DNA from: Alphaproteobacteria bacterium | Lineage (GTDB): Bacteria; Pseudomonadota; Alphaproteobacteria; M2410 | DNA length: 11,664 nt | Reading direction: 5' to 3' | NCBI GenBank assembly: GCA_021774955.1 | Contig: JAJFIN010000518.1 | Span: 1-11,664, forward strand | In this document: positions 1 to 6,220 of the stretch, one piece after another | Numbering within the stretch: the first letter of the stretch is position 1 | How the letters are laid out: each line of letters opens with the position of its first letter | Program-made: the position numbers and the translations under genes | The notes under the pieces: generated by a model | What the model saw: only the letters and a program-made list of their open reading frames with translations | The model's database searches: none | Told to the model about the DNA's origin: nothing

Positions 1-530
1 AATCCGGTCTCTGCGAAAGACCTCCTGATTGCAGCTTTGTTTGCCCAGGTTACTTCGGCCATCGTGTCATTTGCCGCAATAAGGGAGGCTTGCAGGCCTG
101 CGCAGGATTTGAAGTCGAGACCAAGGGATTGCATATAGACGGGCTCCATGGCCCATAGAGTGATGTCGTCGTAATTCGACAGGGACGGCTTGCTGTGGGC
201 GACGACGAGAACAGTTTGGTAAGCGCCTGCGAGAATTTGGGCGTAGCCATGAATAGCGGCACACAGACCATCGGCCGCGATGCGCGTTTCAGGCTTCATG
301 ACGGCACCGACAACCTCGGTCACAGCGATGTTAGAGGCGGTCAATCCGTCAAGTAGGTCGACAGATGCCGTAACAACAGCATCAATGTCATTGTAGGTGA
401 GTGAGGCTTCGGCAAGGGCTACTTCAACGGCTTCCAGAACGATTTCGGGAATTGATCGCGGGTCCTTTAGGACGGGGCCCGAAGTCCCAACACCTGAAAC
501 CAAAACATTTTGCGAGGACGATTTGGACAC
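1..530 (-). CDS. Thiolase / SCP-x-type lipid-transfer acyltransferase, partial (C-terminal part beyond left edge)
   Basis: The minus-strand frame starting at GTG 530 is open to the window edge (176 complete codons). The N-terminal thiolase half is recognisable. Residues 83-114 (RIAADGLCAAIHG, then YAQILAGAYQTVLVVAHSK) match the thiolase segment around the nucleophilic cysteine, with Cys90 in the nucleophile position and the following helix-strand pattern intact. Thiolases of this class cleave or condense 3-oxoacyl-CoA; the C-terminal half with the His and second Cys is outside the window, so activity cannot be confirmed. The start is GTG because the only upstream in-frame codons lead straight back to the TAG stop of the dehydrogenase gene. 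An AGGAA ribosome site overlaps that stop, 6 nt before the GTG. The 9-nt gap implies co-transcription and translational coupling with the dehydrogenase, fitting the last step of a beta-oxidation-like route. The family could also be the SCP2-thiolase type that pairs with a DUF35 protein. Confidence 0.82.
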   Translation of the reverse strand, partial: MSKSSSQNVLVSGVGTSGPVLKDPRSIPEIVLEAVEVALAEASLTYNDIDAVVTASVDLLDGLTASNIAVTEVVGAVMKPETRIAADGLCAAIHGYAQILAGAYQTVLVVAHSKPSLSNYDDITLWAMEPVYMQSLGLDFKSCAGLQASLIAANDTMAEVTWANKAAIRRSFAETG

Positions 531-539
531 GGAGCGTTC

Positions 540-1682
540 CTATTCCATCAAGCCGCTTGATTTCGCGATGATGCCGCGCATGGTTTCACTGGTACCGGCA
601 CCGATGGTGAAACCCATGATGTCGCGATAGAGCCGTGCCATTAGGCTTTCCTCCATCAGTGCCATACCACCGTGGATCTGGGCGCATTCATGGGCGACAT
701 GCCGGGCCATTTCAGTTGCGAAAAGCTTAGCCATGGAAATTTCCGCATTCGCCGGTTCACCTCGGACATATTGGTCAATACCGCTATAGGTTAGGGCTTC
801 CGCTGCAGTGATGTTGGTCAGGACATCGGCCAGGCGGTGCTGCCAGACTTGAAAACCCAACAATGATTGTCCGAATGCCTTGCGGTCGTGGCCCCATTCG
901 CGGGCGGTTTCAAACATCAACCGCATTTGGCAGCAGGCGATGATGGACAACACCAACCGCTCACCTTCAAAGCCCTGCATGATGTAGCGAAAGCCTTTGT
1001 TTTCTTCGCCGAGAAGATTTTCTGCGGGAACGCGGACGTCTTCAAATGTCAGCTCCGCTGTGTCGGAAGCGTGGGTTGCTGTTTTCAACAGTCGCCGGCG
1101 CGTCAATCCTTTCGAATCCGAAGGCACGACGATGATGGAAATACCTCGATAACCCTCACCGCCAGTGCGCACAGCGGTTGTTATGAAATTAGAGATTGTG
1201 CCGTTGGTAATGAAAACCTTGGCGCCATTGATAATATAATCGTCACCATCGCGAACAGCTTTGGTGCGAAGTGAAGCGACATCGCTGCCGGCGCCCGGCT
1301 CTGTGACACCTAAGGAGCCTATCATCTCGCCCTTAGTAGCAGGCAGAACGAAACGTTTTTTCAAATCATCTGACCCCATGCGGTCAATGATTTTGGTGGC
1401 AAACTCAGCATGGGTCATGATGGCAACAGGCACGCCGACCGAGCCACATTTCATGAGCTCCTGAAGAAGAATGGTAGTGTACCAAAAATCCAATCCGGAA
1501 CCGCCATATTCCTCGGACAGGCGCACACCTAAGAACCCAAGCTTTCCAAGCTTTTCAAACAGGGCTCTGGGAACTTCACCGTCATGTTCCCATTGATGGG
1601 CGTTTGGCTTGACCTCACGCTCGACAAATTCGGCAACAGAATGACGGAAAATTTCGTGTTCTTCGGAGAGCCTGGGCAGCAT
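540..1682 (-). CDS. Acyl-CoA dehydrogenase (FAD-dependent)
   Basis: This 380-residue protein is full length for the soluble acyl-CoA dehydrogenase family, which introduces an alpha-beta double bond into acyl-CoA and passes electrons to ETF. Residues 125-137 (GVTEPGAGSDVAS) match the first family signature near the flavin. QIHGGMALMEES and the terminal segment GFTIGAGTSETMR match the C-terminal helical domain. The position that holds the catalytic Glu in medium-chain enzymes (YEGT) is Ala here (GAGT). A Glu stands instead in GFEGERLVL (Glu241), the position used by isovaleryl- and long-chain-type dehydrogenases. The reading frame also contains GTG at 1694, four codons upstream, but ATG 1682 is preferred: it has a weak GTGAG site 7 nt upstream, while the GTG has none. 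It is the first gene of an operon with the thiolase. Substrate chain length is not readable from sequence. Confidence 0.93.
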   Translation of the reverse strand: MLPRLSEEHEIFRHSVAEFVEREVKPNAHQWEHDGEVPRALFEKLGKLGFLGVRLSEEYGGSGLDFWYTTILLQELMKCGSVGVPVAIMTHAEFATKIIDRMGSDDLKKRFVLPATKGEMIGSLGVTEPGAGSDVASLRTKAVRDGDDYIINGAKVFITNGTISNFITTAVRTGGEGYRGISIIVVPSDSKGLTRRRLLKTATHASDTAELTFEDVRVPAENLLGEENKGFRYIMQGFEGERLVLSIIACCQMRLMFETAREWGHDRKAFGQSLLGFQVWQHRLADVLTNITAAEALTYSGIDQYVRGEPANAEISMAKLFATEMARHVAHECAQIHGGMALMEESLMARLYRDIMGFTIGAGTSETMRGIIAKSSGLME

Positions 1683-1705
1683 TGTTTTTCTCACTTATGC
1701 GGAGA

Positions 1706-1720
1706 GTTGAGGTGCTCAAC
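1706..1720. repeat. Perfect 6-bp inverted repeat in the dehydrogenase leader
   Basis: GTTGAG, a 3-nt loop GTG, then CTCAAC. It lies between the proposed promoter (1738-1766) and the start codon at 1682, so it would form a small hairpin in the 5' untranslated RNA about 10-25 nt after the expected transcription start. It could also be a protein-binding dyad. There is no T-run, so it is not a terminator. Confidence 0.4.
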
Positions 1721-1737
1721 GACCTCTTTACAAGCTT

Positions 1738-1766
1738 ATGAAATCACTCATTCCATCTTTTGTCAA
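1738..1766 (-). promoter_or_regulatory. Candidate sigma70-type promoter of the dehydrogenase-thiolase operon
   Basis: On the minus strand, a perfect TTGACA (1766-1761) is followed after 17 nt by TTTCAT (1743-1738, 4 of 6 matches to the -10 consensus). The -35 box lies inside the 22-nt element repeated upstream of the amidase operon, so a protein bound there would affect RNA polymerase access. The predicted leader to ATG 1682 is about 50 nt. Confidence 0.5.
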
Positions 1767-1778
1767 GTGTTACTCAGT
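1757..1778 (-). promoter_or_regulatory. Operator-like 22-nt element, copy 1
   Basis: This stretch (minus strand: ACTGAGTAACACTTGAC followed by AAAAG) recurs at 5168-5189 with one mismatch in 22. Both copies have the same orientation and each lies just upstream of a fatty-acid-metabolism operon. The core contains a short dyad AGT-N3-ACT, but the symmetry is weak. Identity stops sharply at the element's ends, as expected for a conserved binding site rather than a duplicated region. The regulator (TetR or GntR type would be usual for such genes) is not in the window. Confidence 0.6.
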
Positions 1779-1800
1779 AAACAAGCAGTACTATTATTTG

Positions 1801-3615
1801 TTAAATTTCTGAGTAGATAGCCTCAACGATATCCCGATATTTTTCCTCGAATTTTTCGCGCTTGAGTTTCAAGGTTGGGGTAAGGGCTTCATCCGATGGA
1901 CTTAGAGGGTGGTGGATCAAATTGAACTTCTTGATCTGTTCGGCGCGGGAAAAACCGGCATTTACTTTGTCGACTTCACTTTGAAAAAGAGCCGCGACTT
2001 CAGGCGCATCGTAAAGTTTTGCAAGGCCCTCCCCGGTGATGCCTTTTTCTCTGGCAAATTGTTGTACATTCTGAGGATCGATAACGATAAGCGCGGAGAG
2101 GAATTTCCGACTGTCACCAATGACCATCGCCTCTGTAATGTAGGGGCTAAATTTGAGCTGGTTTTCAATTTCTGATGGCGAGATGTTTTTACCACCGGCT
2201 GTGACGATGATGTCTTTCTTGCGGCCAAGGATTTTTAAATAACCTTGATCGTCGAGGGCGCCGATATCCCCGGTGCGGAGCCACTCACCTTCAATTGCCT
2301 CCTGGGTTTTGGCAAGATTGCCGTAATATCCTTGAAAGACATTGCGTCCCTGGACGAGTATTTCTCCATCTGCTTCGATGCGGATGTCCGTTGAGGGGAG
2401 GGCCTTTCCCACCGTTCCAATGCGATTAAGTCCAACCGGGGGTATACTGACGACACCCGATGATTCCGTCAGGCCATACGTTTGACGCATGTCAATGCCG
2501 AGTGCTGTAAACCATTCGATCAGCTCGGGGGAAGAAGGTGCGCCACCGCAGATGACATAGCGTGTTCTTTGCAGTCCAACGATGCGCTTTGCCCAATTGA
2601 GGACCATGCGATCGGCAAATTTGAACTTAGCCTTCAGAAGAGGCGAAGGCTCTTTTTCCTCCATTTTGCATTGGGCGATCTGTTGCCCCGTCTTGAACGC
2701 CAGTTTCCAAGCGAGTTGTCTTATTGCCCCAGAAGCCTCGACGCCCCCGGTAATTTCGGCGTGAAATTTTTCCCAAAACCTCGGGACACCGAAGAACATG
2801 GTCGGTGCAATTTCACGAATGTTCTCGGCGATCATAAGAGGGCTTTCAGCGAAATAGACCACGGAGCCTCCTAAGAGTGGCCGTGTTGCTCCTAAAAGAC
2901 GTTCACCGATATGGCTGAACGGCAAGAATGAAATTTGAACGTCATCATGGGCGATCGGTAGTGTGTCGGACTGACATTCTGCTTGAAACATTAGATTGCT
3001 GTGGCTGAGCATGGCGCCCTTGGGCGGGCCGGTGGTGCCGGATGTGTAGATGAGGATGGCGAGATCGTCTGGTTTGATTTCTTCGCCGCGGCCTCGCCAA
3101 AGATCTGGCTCATTTGAAGCACACACCTTTCCGTGCTCCAGTAAGTCATCGAGGTGAATGACACCCGGATCTCGGTTGGCCTCTCCGGTAAGGGGACCGA
3201 ATACGATGATATGTTCGAGACTGGGTAGATCGCCCCGGAGCGGAAGAATCTTGTTCAGTTGAGGTTCGTTCTCGACAAAGAGGAAACGCGCGCCGCAATC
3301 GTTGATGACGTATTGAACTTGCTGTGGTGCATTGGTGGCGTAGATACCGACAGAGACCCCACCGACACTCATTGTACCCATATCTGCGTAAAGCCATTCA
3401 GGCGAATTATCACCAAGAATGCAGACGCGGTCGCCTTTGTTCAAGCCCAGGGAAAGAAGGCCGAGGGCAATAAACTGAACCGTCTGCCCATATTGGCGCC
3501 AGGAAATTGTTTGCCAGGTTCCATCCGCTTTTTTGCAAAGAGCGGGGCTGTTTCCATACTTGTCCGACGCGTTTAGGATTGCTTGCGCGACAGTGCTTTC
3601 AGCATAGATAGCCAT
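1801..3615 (-). CDS. Long-chain acyl-CoA synthetase (AMP-forming fatty acid-CoA ligase)
   Basis: This 604-residue member of the ANL adenylating family converts a carboxylic acid, ATP and CoA to acyl-CoA via an acyl-AMP intermediate. All core motifs are present: phosphate loop YTSGTTGPPKG (190-200), YGLTE (380-384), the ATP-ribose aspartate in WLRTGD (445-450), hinge GRKKD (464-468), GGKNISPSEIEN (474-485), and the C-terminal LTPTLKLKR with the likely catalytic Lys583. Length and the insertion between about 290 and 350 resemble bacterial FadD15/LACS-type ligases for long-chain acids rather than short acetyl-CoA synthetases. The start at ATG 3615 has GGAG 7 nt upstream, and the gene begins only 12 nt after the amidase stop, so the two are one transcript. 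The neighbouring dehydrogenase and thiolase would act on the CoA ester formed. The exact substrate is unknown. Confidence 0.94.
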   Translation of the reverse strand: MAIYAESTVAQAILNASDKYGNSPALCKKADGTWQTISWRQYGQTVQFIALGLLSLGLNKGDRVCILGDNSPEWLYADMGTMSVGGVSVGIYATNAPQQVQYVINDCGARFLFVENEPQLNKILPLRGDLPSLEHIIVFGPLTGEANRDPGVIHLDDLLEHGKVCASNEPDLWRGRGEEIKPDDLAILIYTSGTTGPPKGAMLSHSNLMFQAECQSDTLPIAHDDVQISFLPFSHIGERLLGATRPLLGGSVVYFAESPLMIAENIREIAPTMFFGVPRFWEKFHAEITGGVEASGAIRQLAWKLAFKTGQQIAQCKMEEKEPSPLLKAKFKFADRMVLNWAKRIVGLQRTRYVICGGAPSSPELIEWFTALGIDMRQTYGLTESSGVVSIPPVGLNRIGTVGKALPSTDIRIEADGEILVQGRNVFQGYYGNLAKTQEAIEGEWLRTGDIGALDDQGYLKILGRKKDIIVTAGGKNISPSEIENQLKFSPYITEAMVIGDSRKFLSALIVIDPQNVQQFAREKGITGEGLAKLYDAPEVAALFQSEVDKVNAGFSRAEQIKKFNLIHHPLSPSDEALTPTLKLKREKFEEKYRDIVEAIYSEI

Positions 3616-3627
3616 CTTTCAGCTCCG

Positions 3628-5094
3628 TCACCTCGCGGCATTATCGTCCGCGAAAATTGGTGGGCGGCGATGCGCCCACGGATGAGCGGCCTCCAATTGT
3701 GCGGCCAGGCGCAGAAGCAACGCCTCTTCCCCATAAGGAGCCGCAAATTGAATTCCTGTGGGTGTTTCCTTATCGAGCCAGACAAGGGGGACAGACATAG
3801 CGGGCATGCCCGTTACGTTAAACAATGCGGTAAAAGCCGTGGTCGGAAGAATAGCTTTGTTGAAGATTTCCCGGTCTTCGGTCATGGTATCCAACAGACC
3901 GAGTGGAATTTCAGGCGCGGCCATGGTTGGGGTTAGGATCAAATCTACCTGAGAAAATAGGCTGGCGGTTTGACGGGTGATCACATTCATCTGAGTAAGA
4001 CGGGCGACATAGTCTTCCCCGGAGATGGTTTTTCCCATTTCCCACATTTGAGCTGTGTTACGCTCGATCTCATCAAGGCTAATTTCTTTGCCGCGCATGT
4101 GACCAAGAGCTGTTAGCGATTGCGCAACATTGGTGGCAATGATGGGCTCGATCGTTGGCCAGAAAGCTTCAACGTCATGAGCAGGCATGATTTCGATGAT
4201 GTCATGACCGAGTGCTTCGCAAAGCGTGGCGGCTTTCGTCACCGCATCGAGACATTGAGGATCAACCTCTTCGCCGTTGAAGGATTGCAGACACAAGCCG
4301 ATGCGAAGCTTCTCTGGATCTAGGGCCACCTCTTCCAAAAATGACCGCTCATTGGGAGGCGCTGTATAGGGATCACCGGGTTCGGCACCGGCGATCACAT
4401 CAAGGAAGGCCGCGCTGTCGCGCACGGTTCGCGAGACACAGTTTGCGTAGGCCATACCGGCCCAGCCATCGCCTGCAGCAGGTCCGAAAGACACGCGCCC
4501 GCGGGATGGTTTCAAACCTACCAGGCCACAACATGCGGCAGGAATACGGATGGATCCACCGCCATCAGTTGCGTGGGCGAAGGGAACGATCCCTGCGGCA
4601 ACGGCAGCCGCGGCGCCACCGCTGGACCCGCCGGTACTGAGTTCCAGGTCCCATGGATTTCGCGCCGGTCCATAATATTGTGACTCCGTAGACGTATTAA
4701 TGCCGAATTCAGGGCTGTTGGTCATGCCGCATATGATGCCGCCAGCTTTTTTGAGGCGCGCCGTCAAAGCCGAATCGAAAGGAGCGACAAGCCCTTGTGT
4801 GGTTTTGCTGGCAGCAGTCAGCGGCGCGCCTTCACAAGCTGAAAACAACGCCTTCAGAAATATCGGCAAGCCAGCCAGCGGGGAATCTTTGTTCAGAGAT
4901 GCCGCATCAAAATTATTCAAGCACTGCTCAGCGACAGCATCCAAATGCTCGACAACAGCATTGATTTCACTGTTGACGGCCTCGACTTTGCCGCGCGTAC
5001 TTTCATAAAGCTCTCGCGCCGATATCTCGCCTTTTTGAACAAGCGTGTTCAAAGCGATGCCGTCCAAACCGTCGAGTGATGCCTCAATTTTCAT
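3628..5094 (-). CDS. Amidase-signature family hydrolase
   Basis: This 488-residue enzyme belongs to the amidase-signature family, which hydrolyses amide (sometimes ester) bonds with a Ser-cisSer-Lys triad. Lys81 (IFLKALF), Ser157 (STGGSSGG) and Ser181 (DGGGSIRIPAACCG) sit with the spacing seen in fatty acid amide hydrolase (76 and 24 residues). The Gly-rich signature is complete, so it should be active. There is no signal peptide, hence probably cytoplasmic. A longer frame begins at ATG 5163, but ATG 5094 is preferred: it has GGGAG 6 nt upstream (5105-5101), whereas ATG 5163 has no ribosome site and lies only 8 nt after the TTGACA -35 box, inside the promoter. It is the first gene of an operon with the acyl-CoA synthetase, suggesting that the released acid is then activated with CoA. 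Its true substrate (fatty amide, N-acyl amino acid, lactam or aryl amide) is undetermined. Confidence 0.9.
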   Translation of the reverse strand: MKIEASLDGLDGIALNTLVQKGEISARELYESTRGKVEAVNSEINAVVEHLDAVAEQCLNNFDAASLNKDSPLAGLPIFLKALFSACEGAPLTAASKTTQGLVAPFDSALTARLKKAGGIICGMTNSPEFGINTSTESQYYGPARNPWDLELSTGGSSGGAAAAVAAGIVPFAHATDGGGSIRIPAACCGLVGLKPSRGRVSFGPAAGDGWAGMAYANCVSRTVRDSAAFLDVIAGAEPGDPYTAPPNERSFLEEVALDPEKLRIGLCLQSFNGEEVDPQCLDAVTKAATLCEALGHDIIEIMPAHDVEAFWPTIEPIIATNVAQSLTALGHMRGKEISLDEIERNTAQMWEMGKTISGEDYVARLTQMNVITRQTASLFSQVDLILTPTMAAPEIPLGLLDTMTEDREIFNKAILPTTAFTALFNVTGMPAMSVPLVWLDKETPTGIQFAAPYGEEALLLRLAAQLEAAHPWAHRRPPIFADDNAAR

Positions 5095-5100
5095 GGCGAG

Positions 5101-5105
5101 CTCCC
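5101..5105 (-). promoter_or_regulatory. Ribosome binding site deciding the amidase start
   Basis: Minus-strand GGGAG, 6 nt before ATG 5094. It favours the 488-residue product over the 511-residue alternative starting at 5163. Confidence 0.65.
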
Positions 5106-5143
5106 AGGGTAATGTGTTTTTGTTTCGTGCGGGCCCTTTAAAA

Positions 5144-5177
5144 CCATACCTTATTTGGCGCATTTTACTTTTGTCAA
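5144..5177 (-). promoter_or_regulatory. Candidate promoter of the amidase-ligase operon
   Basis: A perfect minus-strand TTGACA (5177-5172) lies within the second 22-nt element. The -10 box is unclear: TAAGGT after 18 nt is a 3 of 6 match, and TATGGT further on is too distant (23 nt). A weak -10 would suit an activator-dependent or repressed promoter. Position and the repeated -35 context are the main support. Confidence 0.35.
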
Positions 5178-5189
5178 GTGATACTCAGT
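5168..5189 (-). promoter_or_regulatory. Operator-like 22-nt element, copy 2
   Basis: This copy is identical to 1757-1778 except for one base in the middle (ACTGAGTATCACTTGAC here, ACTGAGTAACACTTGAC there, each followed by AAAAG). It lies between the divergent amidase and alpha/beta hydrolase genes. An inverted partial copy follows at 5197-5205, so this intergenic region may hold a double site controlling both directions. Confidence 0.6.
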
Positions 5190-5196
5190 TTTTGTC

Positions 5197-5205
5197 TAAC
5201 ACTTG
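5197..5205 (+). promoter_or_regulatory. Inverted partial third copy of the operator-like core
   Basis: Plus-strand TAACACTTG, which matches the minus-strand sequence of copy 1 exactly over 9 nt and copy 2 over 8 of 9. It faces copy 2, giving an inverted pair (CAAGTG at 5175-5180, CACTTG at 5200-5205). It lies upstream of the plus-strand hydrolase, which it may help regulate. Nine bases is short, so chance is possible. Confidence 0.35.
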
Positions 5206-5227
5206 TATTTTGACCCCATTTGTGAGA

Positions 5228-5264
5228 CTGTGGCTGACCACAGATAAGATGGGTTCGAGACCCA
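5228..5264 (+). repeat. Two consecutive small hairpins upstream of the alpha/beta hydrolase
   Basis: The first is a perfect 6-bp stem: CTGTGG (5228-5233), loop CTGA, CCACAG (5238-5243). The second is TGGG (5250-5253), 7-nt loop TTCGAGA, CCCA (5261-5264). Both lie in the divergent control region 45-80 nt before ATG 5309. They may be leader RNA structures or a protein-binding dyad. A weak promoter pair (TTGTGA 5220-5225, TAAGAT 5245-5250, 19-nt spacing) overlaps the first hairpin but is not convincing. Confidence 0.3.
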
Positions 5265-5308
5265 AAGGGTTTCAATTGTTCATCAAAAACAAGGGTCTTT
5301 ACTAGCTA

Positions 5309-6160
5309 ATGGATAACTTCAAACACGAGTTTGCCGATTTGGGCGAGGTAACGCTTCACTATGTTACTGTGGGAGACGGTGATCCTGTCGTGCTTCTGCA
5401 TGGTTGGCCGCAAACTTGGTATGAGTGGCGTTTGCTCATGCCTCTGATGGCGCGGGATTTTAAACTCATGGCGCCAGATTTGCGCGGGCTCGGCCAGTCG
5501 TCTCGCCCGGTCTCAGGATATAGTAAGAAAATTGCCGCGGAAGATATCTGGGCATTGATGCATGATCATCTTGGGTATGATCAATTTCACCTTGTTGGCC
5601 ATGATGTTGGGGGGCCGGTTGCTTATCATCTTGCGGTCGCACATCCGGAGGCCATTCAGAAACTTGTTATTGTGGATGTGTTGGTTCGCGCCGACCTTCT
5701 AAAAGGCGCTAGCCGTTCTGCGGTATCTCGCTGGCATCATGGCTTTAATCAAATTGTTGATATGCCAGAGGCCCTAACTCAAGGCCGTGAGGGGGTCTAT
5801 CTGGGATGGTTCTATAAAGTGGGTGGCGCGCGGCCGGACGCCCTCATGGAAGAAGCGCAGGCGGAATATATCCGATCCTATTCGCAACCTGGCGCCATGC
5901 GGGCAGGGTTTAATTATTACCGCGCTTTCCCGACAGACTATATGGACAATCAAGCCATTCCCGAAGGACACAAACTACCGATGCCGCTTTTAGGGTTGAG
6001 TGGTGGCGCTAAGTCGGGAAGACGTGATCTCGTGCGGCAATCATTGGAGAATGTTGCCGATGACGTCACGGCGATTGTTGTCGAAGACGCGGGCCATTGG
6101 CTGCCTGAGGAACAACCCGAAGAGATGGCCCGTCATCTCACCGCGTTTTTCAATCGTTAG
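5309..6160 (+). CDS. Alpha/beta hydrolase, epoxide hydrolase-like
   Basis: This 283-residue alpha/beta-hydrolase-fold enzyme has the oxyanion motif HGWP (31-34), the nucleophile elbow GHDVGG with Asp99, and the catalytic His263 in DAGHW near the C-terminus. An Asp nucleophile is characteristic of epoxide hydrolases and haloalkane/haloacetate dehalogenases rather than Ser esterases. The cap region carries FNYYRAF (201-207), resembling the ring-opening Tyr segment of epoxide hydrolases. The Arg residues after the nucleophile in fluoroacetate dehalogenase (GHDRGGR) are absent, arguing against that activity. The usual Asp acid before the His is not obvious in GLSGGAKSG (229-237). There is no signal peptide. 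The ribosome site is weak (AAGGG 13 nt upstream). It is followed after 60 nt by the membrane hydroxylase-like gene on the same strand and diverges from the amidase operon. Function beyond Asp-type hydrolase is inference. Confidence 0.87.
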   Translation: MDNFKHEFADLGEVTLHYVTVGDGDPVVLLHGWPQTWYEWRLLMPLMARDFKLMAPDLRGLGQSSRPVSGYSKKIAAEDIWALMHDHLGYDQFHLVGHDVGGPVAYHLAVAHPEAIQKLVIVDVLVRADLLKGASRSAVSRWHHGFNQIVDMPEALTQGREGVYLGWFYKVGGARPDALMEEAQAEYIRSYSQPGAMRAGFNYYRAFPTDYMDNQAIPEGHKLPMPLLGLSGGAKSGRRDLVRQSLENVADDVTAIVVEDAGHWLPEEQPEEMARHLTAFFNR

Positions 6161-6220
6161 ATCTAAATAGCGGGTGCTGCATCGGCGCATTGTTACATCA
6201 AGAGTGGAAAGGGTGTTGAA

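Noticed and set aside
867..1274. Plus-strand 135-codon frame
   Set aside because: It lies wholly antisense within the well-supported acyl-CoA dehydrogenase and has no recognisable domain.
2482..2874. Plus-strand 130-codon frame
   Set aside because: It is antisense inside the acyl-CoA synthetase gene, whose motifs are intact; no independent support.
3583..3936. Plus-strand 117-codon frame spanning the ligase/amidase junction
   Set aside because: It is antisense to two solid genes and has no ribosome site or domain signature.
5095..5163. N-terminal extension of the amidase from ATG 5163
   Set aside because: There is no ribosome site, it overlaps the promoter -35 region, and the peptide is unlike amidase N-termini; ATG 5094 has a clear GGGAG.
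5228..5264. Possible tRNA gene, suggested by GGGTTCGAGACCC and the preceding stem
   Set aside because: No D-arm or matching acceptor stem could be found, and the first stem has a 4-nt instead of a 7-nt loop, so no cloverleaf forms.
5045..5305. Plus-strand 86-codon frame ending just before the alpha/beta hydrolase
   Set aside because: It is antisense to the amidase N-terminus and crosses the divergent promoter region; it has no ribosome site and its composition looks non-coding.
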